64,000 bases of DNA from Phoenix dactylifera (taxonomy: Eukaryota; Streptophyta; Magnoliopsida; Arecales; Arecaceae). Made by a program: the position numbers and the translations under genes. Every line of letters starts with the position of its first letter. The first letter of the stretch is position 1. The stretch spans positions 7,772,745 through 7,836,744 of the forward strand of contig NC_052404.1 in the NCBI RefSeq assembly GCF_009389715.1. Direction: 5' to 3'. The notes under the pieces were generated by a model, which was not told where the DNA came from, ran no database searches, and saw nothing but the letters and a program-made list of their open reading frames with translations. Of this stretch, positions 36,901 to 49,765 are shown in pieces.

Positions 36901-39900
36901 GCATGTTCCAAAAACACAACCCACCTTAAGAAAGAATCCTCTACATAAAGCCAATTCCTACCCACATTCACCTGCACTAGAGTATCGGACATCCATTACA
37001 ACTACAAACCACACGGCTGAACAGACGCATACCCTCTGTTGCAGCCACTGTGAATCAAAGCTAATTATCTAAGAGCATGTCCACTTGATACCCAGCTGAT
37101 AGTGTTCATCAAGTCTAACTTCAAACAACAGAAGTTATAAATCACTCGATGTCAGAAAAAGTAGCTATTTTCAAACTCAGGAGTTCCATTCGTAGTATGT
37201 ATACCTCCCCAAAGGCCCAGATTACATGATGCAAATTGTCTTCTTAATATATCTGTTAACCTTTCCAGCGACCTAAAACTGTTGAGAGATTTTCATCAAA
37301 CTTAGGCCAATCAATGGCTGACGCAACTGTCATGTATTAGGATGGGGACTAAAACAGTTAAGCAAAGAGGTTCTTCCCATTTACCCAATCAACATACCGA
37401 ATATGCTCTTTGGGAAGAGACAATAATCAGATATATTTGTCCCAAACAGTTGCTTCTGATTACCTTTTACTCCAAGACTCTAAAAATGCCTAAAAACCTC
37501 TAGAAGATTGATCTCCAAAAATCCCCTACCAACAAATCAAATTTGAACAGGCATTCAAATAATTAAAAGTGCTTCCAAAACTTCAAACTCTACGACAAAT
37601 TAAAAGATGGTTTCCTGATTGGCCATCATCATTAAGCCGGGAACAAAGGTATAAATTTCAATGACTGTCATTTTAACACTTATAAATTGAGAAGTTTAGA
37701 GGATTGCCATTCTGATCTACCACTTTGGCCAAACAAAATCAACTCATCTGCAGTAAATGCCATCCGCTTTGAATTTGAGCTAGGAGTTTTTAGGTGTTGC
37801 ACTAACAACATGACTTAGGAGAAAGGTCCCAAACTTTGATGGATCAGTAAAACAGCCATTCTTCATTACACACTTTTTGCCATATAATATTCTAGAATCA
37901 CAACCTGATTGTTTTCCACTGATGAATAATGTTAACCAGAAGTTAACTCGTAAATTCACTATGCTTCTCCCCATTGGCCCACACTCAATTGTCCTGTGAA
38001 GTCAGCAAAAAGTCACATTCTAATGAAATATAGCTTACTTATGATGTCAAATGCGTCAACTATTTATCAGATGATGGTTATCTAGCATAGGCAACATATT
38101 GCTATCTTAGAAAGAAAACAAGAGTGCAAACCAGAAAGGTAAAGATAAAAGGACAATAAAGTGAATAGCACCAACTAACCAGAAGGTAATTACCCCAAGA
38201 TAAAGAAGGCTAAGGAGAAAAAAAGGAGAGCAGGGGAACACATACGAACAGCAATGGCCCAAATATAATGCAGGTTAGTACATCTCTGTAAAAGTTCAAA
38301 CCAGTGAAGTAATATTGAGTTCAAATATTTACTTCAAACAAATCAAAGATCAAATAAAATACTACACTCTTTAGCAAAAGCGAGGAACATTACGAGATGG
38401 AATGTAACAAAATTTTCTCTAATCTTATAAGGGGCATATAGAGAATATTTTTCCTCATGAGCCAGACATCATTGAAGGAAAGATAGATAAAAATTAAATT
38501 TCCTCCTCTATTTTATATTCCTACCACTAACAAATTATTGCTTATGTCACAAGATCTTCCAGTGTTTTCATCTTACAGTTCAAATTGCATATTTTATATT
38601 TATTTTTGTTATTTACTAACTACACAAGACTTCCACCACGGGTAAGTCTAGAGAAGCTTTAGGAGCAAGATACAGTACATCCAAAGGTTAATCGAGTATC
38701 GAAATTTCGGGAAGCCATAATTTGTAATCCAGAAAAAATTTGGTATGACTAAAGAAAAAGTTGATGTAAAAAATCAAGATCTAGCTACTGCTCAAATTTG
38801 AAATTTTTTAATATATTTTTATTATTTTTGTAATTTTTATCTTTTTCTAGTTAGAAGAGGAAGCCAACCTGATTTGGGCCAGACTTCACTCGCATAAAAA
38901 GAGCGAAGTTTTTTCCTCTTCTAACTGGAAGAAGAATTTGCCTCAAATAAAGAGATTAGACCTCTACAGAATAGTAAAAACCTCGCAGTTTCTCCTTTTT
39001 TAGCTAGAAGTAACAATCCAACTAAAATACAAAGAACCTTACCAGAATAAATAGATGGTATATGTCATGGTTTTGAAGAATGGAAATGGAGCGGAATAGA
39101 AGAAGGGAATAGAGAATGAAGGTAAAGAGCACAACTTCTACTTTCCACCCACTAGAACTCCAACATAGGGGAATAGAGGGAATGAAAGCAAAGAGCATAG
39201 ATTCTACTTTCCACTCATAAACCCCAAGAAAGGGAGTGAAAGCAAGAGCACAGACCCTACTTTCCACTTGTAATATGTACCACAATATGTGGATCATAAA
39301 AAATAATGAAAGTAAGGATTTAGAGCCTCGCTTCTTAAAATTCTTATATTTATTATTTTATTTGAGAGATTCGAGTTGAGCAGGTTGAAGGAAATAAGTC
39401 TTTCTCCCTGATCAGATTAGTTCAGCATCAAGGATTATTTATGTGAGGCATAAAACTTCTGTATTCAGAAAAAAAAGGTGCTAAATTAGGAGAAGTTCAC
39501 AAGAGTTCAGGAAATTAAAAAACAAAATATAGAAGCAAATGTATAGATGCATTAAAGAAAATACCAAACACTTACTACTAAATTCATCATGCTTAATATT
39601 TTCCATATCATCTTGTAAATGTCAAAATAATATGTATGGACCAAAACAAAGCCTATCCGAGCGCCTACTGTTATCAGAAATAGCTTGGAGTGGCCATGTA
39701 AACTGGAGAACTAGCTAACTGGTACCTTGGCTAGTCCAATCAAGCAATAAGATTGCTAATGAGCGAGACCTAAAAAGAAAAATTCAAATCAGCTGGGTTT
39801 TTGCTGAATCAGCAACCAGGTTGAGTTTTAAAGAACCAAACAACCCTGTTTAATAAGTCGAAATCAACTTTTCAAAAAATCAGATCAGGAAAATCACGAT

Positions 39901-42900
39901 CCTTCTCGATCTCTCTCCAGCTCTCTTGGTCTCCGCCTACCGTGCTTTCCATGTCTTCATCTTATCCCAACACCGATCAGTCTATTGACACCCTCCTTCC
40001 CATATAGAAATCTTGTCCAATCCTTGCTCATCTTGCATCCTCTGGCCTGGGGTTGGGGATTTAGGTTCGGAAAACCCTAGTCTACAAAGAGAGAGAGAGA
40101 GAGAGAGGGAGGAGAAGGAGGAGGAGGACAAGGACGAGGACGAGGAACACCATGAAATGCCCCAAAGAGGAGTCATGTGGATGCAAAGCGTGATCTGTCA
40201 ACAGTTACACAGCCACCATCACCTCCACTTTGCACCAATGGCAACACCTTTAAACATCAGCCTCCAACCTCCTCAACAACCAGCTCAGCCTCTCCTCGAA
40301 CCCTTTGATTGCCATCCCACCCCAGCTTGGTTGCCATCCTCAAAGCCCTAGACTTCAACAAGTTCAGGGCACTTGATAAGCCAAGAATAATTTCAACATG
40401 GCCAGATAAAAGAAAAATCTAGCATACTATTAGAAAGTTTTTTTAGTTTATAATCTTTTATTAGTAAAATCTAGTATACTATTAGAAAGTTTTTTTAGTT
40501 TATAATCTTTTATATTTTTATAGCATATTATATGTATATATGTATTTTCCATATTCTCTACAAAATTTCCCAATTCATAGTTATTCTATTTTATTTTCAT
40601 TTATAATTATTTTATTTTACTTTATTTTATTGTTTTAATGCTATCAATCCAGCAAGTCAACCTGATGAGTGGCCCATCCCTTTGGCTAGGTTGATTTTAT
40701 TGTTAACCATGCTAGTAGTGTTCGATAAAATAATGCCTTCATTTTCTCTGCTTCTTATTTCAAACCTACCAGATGTAAGCATTAAACACATCAATAATTC
40801 CACTAAATCATCATTCATGATAGTGGGGACTAAAAGGAAAAGTAGTTTCTAAATTTGCGATCATCAAGAGGAGGTTGAATATATGTCACTATACAAGAGA
40901 TAGCAGAAAGAGGGCCAGCATTTGCGGAAAGTAGGGTCTGCTTGTGTCTGGGATTTGGAGCCCTGCATTCTTACCCTTTGGTGATGAAGGAAGTAGCTAA
41001 ACATAGGCTCAGTAGTGTTTGAAGGAGATAAAGCAGAAGCTAGGACATAGAAGAAAAGGAGATGAAGACAAGGAGGCTTTTTTTCATGGATATGCCCATG
41101 CCGAAAATGAAGAGCCTGCGAGGTAAAGGCTGTTAAGTCTTATTACTACTGTGAAATATCATATATTAATTCTTAAAGCACAATTTATTCAGGAAATCAG
41201 CAAATTTCACATGTTCTTGACAAATGTGTAAACCAATAGATGGTCCCAGGAAAAAAAAAATATCAATCCAGTTTCAATCCTTTTTTTACTCAAAACATCA
41301 CTAAATCTACACAAGTGGCTCGGATTACCTAAATTTTTCTTGAGATTGAATCAACAACCAGAGGATCAGTAGCTCAAAAGCATTGCTGGAAAAATGATGC
41401 ATGGTACCAGAAGAAGATTTCCATCTTCTCAGTGTCACACGCAGATCAGAAGAGTAGCTCAAAAGCATTGCTGGAAAATGATGCACTGTACCAGCAGAAG
41501 ATTACCAACTTCTCAGTTCCACACTCAGGTCATCAGAAAATAATATCTTTCACTATAACATACCATTTTAATTGTACATGCAGTTAGTCTAATAAACTAA
41601 AACTACAGTGTCACAGCTTTGCGCGTCTGTGTTTCATGCTCATATTTTATGCATAAGTTTATCTTGTGCTGTGAATCATACCTAGATCAACTCAGTAATA
41701 ATAACAACTTACAGGACATTTCAAACTCCCCTATACACAATTCCCTTGGTAGCACATGAGTATGAACTGCTAGTTTGGCTATCTGAAAATCCAAAATATT
41801 CCAAGGGCTAAAAGTTTAAGTTTAGATGATATCTAGAACTTGCATCTGTTTGGGATCATCGGAATAGCAATGAGAAGGTACCTTTTGCTCCCTACATATT
41901 CATTTTATTAGAGGAAAGCTAATCACTGGCATGAGGTCTAAGGTAACAAACACAATCAAAAAAAAAAAAAAAGGTCAATCCCTCAAACTACCATATTCCA
42001 AAAATATTCCAAGGGCTAAAATAAATTTACATGACATCTAGAACTTGTATGTGTTTGGGATCATCGGACTAGTACCATCATCTTATTAGAGGAAAGCTAA
42101 TTAGTGACATTAGATCTAGGGCAACAAGAACAATCATAAAAAAGGCCAGTCACTCAGACCACTATATTTCCTCAGAGTGGGAGATTGAGCTGCCATATAA
42201 TCATAAGCAAGGGAGACATCAATGCGGCAAATAATCATCATTCTTCAACACGCAAACTCAAACAGATGGAAATTAAAGGGATAACCAAAACACAAAGCAG
42301 TACATTGAATGACAGCTAGCAAGCAAAATCTCACCTTTCTCCCTTCCAAACATAGACTGCACATGAACAACCTATGCTGATGGAAAAGATGGCCTTTCAA
42401 TTGCTCTATGCTCCTAAACCTTTGCCTCCTCTTGGAGCCCTCACTCCCTTGTTCCTCTACACTCTTGTCGCAAACGCCACAAGAAAGCCGGCACATCGCC
42501 TTTATCATTCTGTAGTGGTCCACATCATCAAAAAATGCTTGCGTGCCCTCATGATACCAATATTGCCCCACCTGGCCTTCCGCCGCATTGGCCGGGAACA
42601 CTGAAAAATCAGTTATCACCCTTGTGTAGTCCCCCAAAGCCTGTTGATCACAAATTATGCCAGTTTTGGAACATGATATATATCAATTTACAGAAACCCT
42701 TCAGATTGATATCCATCAAAGCGAGGCCAATCTAACAGAAACCAGATACAATGCAAGAAATTAAAACATAGATACAAACATCGAGGAGAAGATATCCAAA
42801 ACAAGAAATCAGAAGGTACTCTACAATTTGCTCCTCCCAACATAAATTCTATTTGCATTGAATACTATTAACATCAGTCAATTACGGAACACGAACACCT

Positions 42901-43354
42901 AAAACAGTGAAAGAAATCCCAAAATAACAAACAAAAATAAAAATTGCCGGTGCGTAAAAATTTTAAGGATAAAACCCTTCTTTATTCTCCTTTTAATCTA
43001 AAGACATAAAGATCCGTCAAAAACCGATCTTTTAATCGATGATTCCAGAATCGAACGACCAAATTCCAATACAAAACTACGCAAACAGCAATCTTTCAAG
43101 AAAATATCCGAGGCAAACGAATCAAAGGATTGAAAGAACGAGAGCAAAAAGGATAGATTGGGGGAAATCCCAAGACGGCATCGAACCTTGGTGACGAAGA
43201 CGATGGGGCACTCGGTCTTGCAGATGCAACACCGGGGGTCGTCGAGGACGAAGCGTAGCCGGACGACGCAGGTGGAGCACACCTCCCGGTGGCCGCAAGA
43301 TCCGTAGGCCACCCACTCGAGGGCATCCGCGCACACCGCGCAGCTGTCATCCAT
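33929..43354 (-). CDS. HEL2: RING/C2H2 zinc-finger E3 ubiquitin ligase, ZNF598/Hel2 family
   Basis: Family role: senses collided ribosomes and ubiquitinates 40S proteins to start ribosome-associated quality control in the cytosol. Exons on the minus strand: 43187-43354, 42335-42640, 36501-36709, 36366-36414, 35975-36064, 35805-35867, 33929-35644. They sum to 2601 nt, 866 aa plus TGA. The N-terminal RING has cysteines/histidine at C5, C8, C20, H22, C26, C29, C42/43, C45 and C49, followed by CPIVFVTK-ALGDYTRVITDFSV. A series of C2H2-type fingers follows (MCRLSCGVCDKS, LFMCSLCLEGRK-VFICEQKLYTR, HPMCEFCRNPFYGDNELYTHM, YTCHICQR, EHFLCENDACLAKKFVVF, RHNTIEHGG). The long last exon is low-complexity and carries two FPPL motifs (SSFPPLGDRELP, ESFPPLPG), typical of the family. 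An in-frame ATG 27 codons upstream (43435) exists, but known members begin near MDD-C-VC, so 43354 is preferred. Intron 2 is 5.6 kb; intron 6 seems to have a GC donor. Confidence 0.93.
35800..35808 (-). other. Apparent GC-AG splice donor of Hel2-like intron 6
   Basis: The exon reads GCT GCA CTT CAG and is followed by GCATGC. Joining CAG to the next exon (ATA CCG ACT AGC TTC, acceptor TTTAG) gives NAALQ-IPTSFRFRR, the junction I expect for plant members. An in-frame GT alternative 42 nt further on (TTG|GTACAA, exon end about 35763) would insert ACNNCILKFFCFIL, which looks non-native. Confidence 0.5.
38845..38930. repeat. Short inverted repeat in Hel2-like intron 2
   Basis: CTAGTTAGAAGAGGAA on the left pairs with TTCCTCTTCTAACTGG on the right, and an inner ACTTCACTC pairs with GAGCGAAGT. 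Could be a tiny fold-back element. Confidence 0.55.
39113..39280. repeat. Three-unit degenerate minisatellite in Hel2-like intron 2
   Basis: The motif GAATGAA(A/G)G(C/T)AAAGAGCA followed by CTACTTTCCAC(C/T) starts at about 39113, 39180 and 39235 (periods about 67 and 55). A related stretch in inverted orientation (GCGGAAAGTAGGGTCTGC) lies near 40945. Confidence 0.6.
40087..40150. repeat. (GA)n followed by GGA/GAC-rich simple repeat
   Basis: (GA)n at 40087-40107 runs into GGAGGAGGACAAGGACGAGG words. Just upstream is an AAACCCTAG word often found in plant gene leaders, but no supported exon follows; it sits within Hel2-like intron 2. Confidence 0.6.
40414..40515. repeat. Perfect-looking 52-bp tandem duplication in Hel2-like intron 2
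   Basis: AAAATCTAG(C/T)ATACTATTAG followed by AAAGTTTTTTTAGTTTATAA occurs at 40414 and again at 40466 with one substitution seen. The low divergence suggests a recent duplication. Confidence 0.85.
41368..41540. repeat. 85-bp tandem duplication in Hel2-like intron 2
   Basis: AGTAGCTCAAAAGCATTGCT begins at 41368 and 41453. The two units continue with GGAAAA(A)TGATGCA, TACCAG(A/C)AGAAGATT and CTTCTCAGT in the same order, with moderate divergence. Confidence 0.8.
41791..42170. repeat. About 207-bp tandem duplication in Hel2-like intron 2
   Basis: AAATATTCCAAGGGCTAAA begins near 41793 and 42002. Both copies continue with ATCTAGAACTTG, GTTTGGGATCATCGGA, TTATTAGAGGAAAGCTAAT and ACAATCA in order. 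The second copy has lost part of the middle. Confidence 0.75.
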
Positions 43355-43979
43355 CTCGGATCCGACGAGCGAGGAGAGCTGAAGATTCCGGAGGGAGGAC
43401 GGGTGGAATCTCCGACGGCCGCCGCTGGAAGGCACTGGAAGGGACGCGGACTCCTTTTGATGAAAGAAGAGACACCGATTCCCGGAGGTGGGCGAGAGGA
43501 AGCGAGGAGCCGAAGGGATGAATCCGATTATTTAAAGCCAACTCCGGCCCTTTTCCAGAGTCGCTTCGACTCCTTCAGTTTCCCCCATCCCAGTTTCCCG
43601 TTTCTCCTCGAAATAAGGGAGGGCGCCAGCCGAGACCAAAAGGGAATATGGTTAACAAATTGAAATTAACTAGTTATGGTGAACATTGTTACGCACGAGA
43701 AAGATGATAATAATCTATAATCAAAGTTAGCTGCCATAATAAAGCAGTATATTTAGTTCTAAAAAAATAAATGCAAAACTTTAAGAAGGAATAAATCTTT
43801 TAAATGAAAAATAGTGATTTACGATTCCTAATGTCATTTAACTTTAACATATTTAGCCAATGTCCCTTCGGGTCAGCAAAATTTATTCAATGGCTATACG
43901 TTTGTTAGTGGATCTATGTGAATTGAAATTGAGTTTGAATTTTTCTTTCATAGTTTGAATAGTCTTCAAGTTGTAGATA

Positions 43980-44500
43980 TTTGACCGAATATATAGTGAT
44001 GCAGCATAGGATGCAACCGATATGTACGGTGTCCCACTAGACCATACCAAGTATCAAAGGAACCAGATTCGCAGGTGAAGACGGAAGCAAGTAAATATTT
44101 GATTTACTAGATTTAGAGTTTTTCAGAAGATTATTTTATACATTTTTCATTAAGAACATTATCAAATTCTAGTTAAGTCTTCATATTTGTGATAGGATAA
44201 TTCTAGTATGTTTTTTTATTACCAAGTATTATTTCAAATATAACTTTGTATTGTGTTTAATGCCAGAATTAGGATTAGGGTATCATGTTTCATAAATATA
44301 GAAATAAGATATTGTAACTAGTAGCCTTTGAGATATTCATAAATTTTTTTTTGAGAGATTTTTTTTCACCAAGTAAAGGATTCTTTAATTTGAGTTTTTC
44401 TTCTATTTTGTATCGGACCTCCATTCGGACTTCCACCGGCATGTTGATTTTCAAAGCATGATCTCGTCAATTAAATTGTCCCTTCTTCCTTTTTCCACAA
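43980..44500 (+). mobile_element. LTR-like relic
   Basis: Sequence order resembles the end of a plant LTR: GTTAAGTCTTCATATTTGTG, ATTAGGATTAGGGTATC, a TATA-like TTTCATAAATATAG, then GTAGCCTTTGAGATATTC and GAGAGATTTTTTTTC. LTR borders and target duplication were not found. Classification is by appearance only. Confidence 0.35.
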
Positions 44501-44699
44501 TGTTATATAGCAACCATATTACATGAAAATAGAGCTTCTAAATCTTATACACCCGCAATATAGCCGTTTTATCTATTTCCTTAAGCTTTATAAATAGAAA
44601 TTTCAAAAGATGACTAGAAAAGAGACAGTAAGAACCAATATATCCTTTTCTTGATTTATCAAAAATTTCTTTTTTGAAGACACTGATATTGTTATTACT

Positions 44700-45480
44700 G
44701 CCAAAATTCGACCTGAAGATGGTGAGGTCCGACATGCGCCGAGTTGGTAAGGTCGGACATGATGCAAGTGGAAGAGATGAGCTGGAGATGGTTGTGGTGG
44801 TTGAGCTTGAACAGAATTTGACTCCAGCGATCTAACTTGAAATCAAGAAAAAAAGTTCACTTGTCAGAGTTTATTCAGCGGGGACCCTTTGATGCCTAAG
44901 TCAGGTAATAATTTTGAGAAAAATAGTAGAGATTCGAGAGGTTGCAGTGTAGAAGAGAGATCAAAAAAGCGTACCTGGAGATTCCTCTAGGCACTGTTTA
45001 TATACAGCCAGAGTTTTTATCCATTATCGAGTTAGGCGGGAAAGTAGGCTTTAGCTGCTCGGTAACGGCCCAGACATATACTGTGGATAACGATGCAGAT
45101 CTTGTAGTGATCATTCTATCATGTAGGATGAGTTGTGATTGCCACACATGCTTCATAAAATAGCGAAATCATAATCATGCATTCAACGAACTTTAATGGC
45201 CCTTAATGTGTTTTGAATTGGGGATATGTGGCTCCATGCCATTAGTTGGCCGGTTTGCTTAGGTTGGCATGATGGTTCAAATTGGCCACTCGACCCATAT
45301 CGAGGTCAACAACTCGATTGACTACTGTGGTTGGTGGCTCAATTGATGCAGAGGTTGGGCTGACAAATATATACCATATGGGGTCAAATTAGTTAGCCCA
45401 CATGTTAAATTGATACGATTTTGATCCATTATGGCTTGTTTTAATATTTGCAAATGACTTAATCCGAATAATGGGCTAAC
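44700..45480. mobile_element. Possible retroelement non-coding relic
   Basis: Contains AGCGGGGACCCTTTGATGCC followed by TAAGTCAGG, a word order common in the non-coding parts of monocot LTR elements, and GGTCGGACATG repeats (44724 and 44750 area). There is no polyprotein frame. Confidence 0.3.
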
Positions 45481-46933
45481 AATTTAGATCATTTACAATA
45501 AAGGTTCGAACAGGCATATCATGGTCTCGGCGGTTGCAACCTATAACAACTATACGCGAGAGACAACCGTGACTTTTCTCTTATCTTTTACAAATGGCCC
45601 GATCCATAACAATGCCCGGTTGGAGTCTTGGAGCCATCGACAAGGCAAGCTCATGCTGACCTCATGCCTTGTTACTTTCAACCTCACATCGAGGGGTACT
45701 GTAACTAGAAACATTGTTTTCATGAAGAACTCGGACATTTTTTTTTGAGATTTTATTTGTTTATGCATGTAGATTTGATGTCTCCGTAATTGGATCGTTC
45801 AGTTCCCTTACTTTGGCCATATAACAGCAGTAATGTTCTTTCTATTTGTTCTTTGGAAGAAAATGAGAGAGAGATAAGGTGCAACTACATTTTGCTATCT
45901 CAGTACGACCCAGAATTACTGGGATTTTGGTATATGGCTGACCTCGAACATCTTGAAATTTTTTGTTCCGGGTTTCTCATCAATGATAGTTGCATCATTG
46001 GGTTGATGTTATGGAAGTTCATGCAGCCAAATCCATGAGTGCGCATCAGAGGTCTTGTCTCTACCAAAAAAAAAACACCAAAAAAGAAAAGAAAAACCCT
46101 CTGATGTACAGACATGGATGATCAAGAATTTATCAGAGTTGCGCAAGCAACAATTTACAATCCTCTGGAAGTTTGCTGCAGGCGATCGCAAGTGGTATAC
46201 TCTTATTCCGTGCATTACTTCTTTGAACAAATTATAGCCAGCACTAGAAGCATATCCCTGTTGGCAATCCCAATTTGAACTAAAGAAAGTGTGATTATTT
46301 TTTTTAAACCATAAATCAAGGTTTGGAACCATTTAGATTCTTTTTTCGGTATTTATTCCTCTCCTCTCTTGACAATATAACTCATGTCTGCTCCTCATTC
46401 CTCTTTTAAATATGATTAATCTTCAATAAAAGCTGGGTGACTCCTTTCTGCCTCCCCTTTACATCAAAAATAAATCAAGGTCAGACTTAGGCAACTTGGC
46501 TCAACTAATCGAAGAGCCATCTGATGAGTAATCCAAGGCTGATGTATCTGTTGGATGAATCCTTTTGCTTTCTCATCTCCCTGCGGCCTTTTTCCCGACC
46601 TCCTCCTCCGGTGCAACTAATGAAATCGATCCCGCACTTAACTCATGGAATCATTATATTTCTTGTTCTGGCTCAAAAATGTGGTGATCCAAATTTATTG
46701 ACCAGAAACAGTTAACAAAGTGAATATTAGTTAGTTTAGGCTAAGCAGAAAGAAGACAGCATAGACACATCAAGCAGCTCAATGTTAGCAGTTGCAAGGC
46801 CTCTGAAACACAACACATCTTCTTATCACTGGCTCCATCAGCCAGTTGCGTTGCAAGAGCTTGATATGATTTTAACACCTAAGCAATTGTAGCAGATCTC
46901 TTCAGAAAAATCCTACTATTCCTCGATCATGAT

Positions 46934-47159
46934 TTATTTGTTGTCCTTCTCTTTGCTGTAGTATGCTTTCCATTTCTCATTCATCAATGTGCTCTTCTGT
47001 GGCTTCTTAGGCATCTTAGTCTCCTTGCAGAAGAAGGGAAGGGGAACTTTCTCTCCATATATTCTTAGAGTTGGATCATCCTACCAGCCTCGCACTTGAG
47101 TCTCGAGTTTATGTGGATCTCAGTTTGTGCTTGATGGACCAAATATCGATGGCAACCAT
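46934..47159 (-). pseudogene. Possible gene remnant or terminal exon, unrecognised protein
   Basis: A minus-strand frame from 47080 to a TAA at 46934 reads DDPTLRIYGEKVPLPFFCKE, TKMPKKPQKSTLMNEKW and KAYYSKEKDNK, a charged, protein-like composition unlike the AT-rich surroundings. It is preceded by TGGTAG, so the TAG could be an acceptor for a last exon or an in-frame stop. Upstream, the same frame has a TGA, and the other frame gives MVAIDIWSIKHKLRST from 47159, which would join after a frameshift. I do not recognise the family. Either a decayed copy or the last exon of a short unannotated gene. Confidence 0.35.
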
Positions 47160-49716
47160 ATTAAGCTTGCATGCATTATCATGTATAGCTCGCCATCTTC
47201 ATTCATCTTTTTTTTTCCTTTTTCCTTTTCATTATTTATTTATTTAGATCTTCGGTTGGACTTCTAGAATATCTCTGTTCTCCATCAAGTATGGCTAAGG
47301 AAATACAATGTTCAGACTTCAGAGTAATGACAAGGAAGGAATAAAATGATAAACTGAAAGGTCTTGGTTGTACCCTCTAATCTCTATGCGCTTCTTCTTA
47401 ATGTAAACCTACCAATAGTAATTTTGGTACATTTTAGTGCTTGGCTTTATAGTAAAAAATTAATAAACAAGCAGAGAAAAGTCCTCCATGGGGTCCTCTA
47501 AGAGGACCGCAGATTAATTCAAGGGAGAAAGAGATTAGAGACAAAGTAAGATGGCACGAATTTTTTCACCTCAGTGCGTATTTGCAGTCTTTCAAGGGAA
47601 ATGGTTGTCGATTGGGTGATGACAAGCATTACATTCATCTTAGACTTCTTTTAGAATATAAATCTTTGCAAACAATGAGGATATTGTCAAAGCATTTATC
47701 ACTGTTTTAGGATCAGTTGGTAATCACTGTGATTTAGCTGCACTACATTCATTTTGGAACCTTAGAAATGATGCATATCTGAATATCGATGAAGTGTTTC
47801 TAGTTCTTTTCTCCATCATATTTGGCTCTAGAAACAAAAGGCAACAATGATTATTATAAGATGGAAGGTAAAATAATGAACAAATGGGATCCTATCAACT
47901 AACAAAACCATTGGTTTTGTAATTTTCCTATAGATTAGCTCGATTACATGCGCTCTCTCATTTTACCATCGCACTTATCTTTACTTTATTTGAACTAAAA
48001 AAATGACTTTTTTTAAGGTAATCACTTATCGTCCTCTTATCATAATATAGTATACCTCTGGGGAATGCAACTCTGGCAAAACAAAGTTGATTTATCATCA
48101 AAATTCAGACATACAAGGTATCGTGTCTTATATATGGATAGGTAGATAGATAGATAGATGGATGTAAAAGTCCATTCTCAGCATTAGAAAAAAACAAATC
48201 CTACACTTTTCTAGGTTTTCTTTGGTAAAATACATTTTTCCAGGTTCTAATGATCAACTCCCCAGTGTGGATTTTTTTTTTTCAAAAAAGTTTATAATAT
48301 TTACCATGGTAACTACCCAGCTGATTTAAAAGCTTCTCCCTGGATGAAGATAACTAAAGTGGGTAGCCTGTGGGTTAGGGACTCTGTTATGAAGTGAACT
48401 CAAGTGATAGGGACTCGGCTATGGACTGGGGCCACGTCCAATGCATGGTCCAACTTCCTTAAGATTCCATTAGCAGCAAAGCCATGGGTTAAAAGTGCGT
48501 GAGAGGAGCTCCAGATTCCCTTCTTAGCCAACCTCTTAATTTCCACCCCCGTATTTTTTTTCCTTTCAACTTGTACTCCCCTTTTTGGTGCCATTATCAT
48601 TAAAGTTAAATAATAATAATAATAATAATAAAATAACTGCAACAGATAAATATTCTTTCTTGTAGTAAAACCCTCACGCAGTAAAACAGCATATCAGTGG
48701 CAAAGGTTACTCCAACATCTACTATTTCAACAAAACCAATCCGTCATCACATCAAGAACACTTGATGAAAGCTTTCTATTTTTTAGGGTTTGAAGCAGTA
48801 GGATCATTCTTATTTATGTTAACTCGACATATTAAATTCTTCAATGTATTTGGACATTATATTTATGTATATATATATATATTAATGCTGGCTAAGTTGC
48901 CATGCATAGAAGACTTTATCTCTAAACAAGTTGAGTAATGGTTTATTATAGCAGAGAGATTTATCAAGATTACAAACACCAGGTCTCTGGTGTCACTTAT
49001 ATTGATCATTCCTTTCACTGTCCTCCATCACCTTCTATACCCAATTTCCTGTCTGCTATAACTTGGTAAATTTCCATCACACTTTACCTCCCTTTGTTGT
49101 CAATTCCCCACCTTATATCCCTCTCCACCCAACCCTCAAGAACCACTATGGTGTATACAAACTCATAGCCATATAAAGCCCATGATACATGATACATGTG
49201 CCACAACCCCTTCATCACCAAGAGGCCACAATCATGGGGCCAATATTGCCCCAACTCATCCCCTTAATCCTAGACTCCGACAGCCATTTGTACTTCTTTC
49301 TTTGTTCTAAATACGAGTCAATGTCCAAACTGGAACCATCACCATAACGTAGATCCCTCCCCGTTTCCTTCTACTAAAGCTATATAGGCCAACTTTTTTT
49401 TTGATGGAAATATATATGGCTAAATATCGAAGGGCCAACCTTTCCATAATAATGCTGAGGCTCGTACCGCTACCATATAATATCACGCGGTGTACCGGAA
49501 ATACGGAAGATTGCACTGCCGCGACGTGGGGCCCACAAGGAAAGAAAGAGAAGGAGGTGGGCCCCATAAGAAGGGAAAGGGAATCTCAGTAACAAACTTC
49601 TCTCTCTCTCTCTCGGCCCACAAGGCACAGCTGAGAGGAGGGAGGGAGATCTCTTCTCTTTCTTCCATCCCACCAGAAGCCAACAACTTTCTTCCACTCC
49701 ATATCAACTTTTGCCA

Positions 49717-49725
49717 CTTTTATAA
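49717..49725 (+). promoter_or_regulatory. Probable TATA box of the bHLH gene
   Basis: TTTTATAAG, followed about 10-30 bases later by a CTCCTCCTCCTCC pyrimidine tract. It is 340 bases before the chosen start codon and is the best TATA-like word in the upstream region. Confidence 0.5.
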
Positions 49726-49765
49726 GCTCCCTCTCCTCCTCCTCCTCCCCTCATCGACTTCACAA

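Larger units (their letters stand above)
43355..49716. other. Intergenic region between the divergent Hel2-like and bHLH genes
   Basis: The first 250 bases are GC-rich and should be the leader and promoter of the ligase gene. Beyond that lie retroelement-like relics (43980-45480), one possible gene remnant (46934-47159), short (ATA)n at 48610-48632 and (TA)n near 48868. The rest is AT-rich with nothing I recognise. The last few hundred bases form the bHLH promoter. Confidence 0.5.

Noticed and set aside
39050..41000. A 1.9 kb element with inverted ends built from CAGACCCTACTTTCC
   Set aside because: The inverted match between about 39255 and 40945 is short, other words in the same regions match in direct orientation, and no terminal or target duplication was found.
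43289..43663. 124-codon plus-strand frame over the Hel2-like first exon
   Set aside because: GC-rich antisense shadow of the RING exon and leader.
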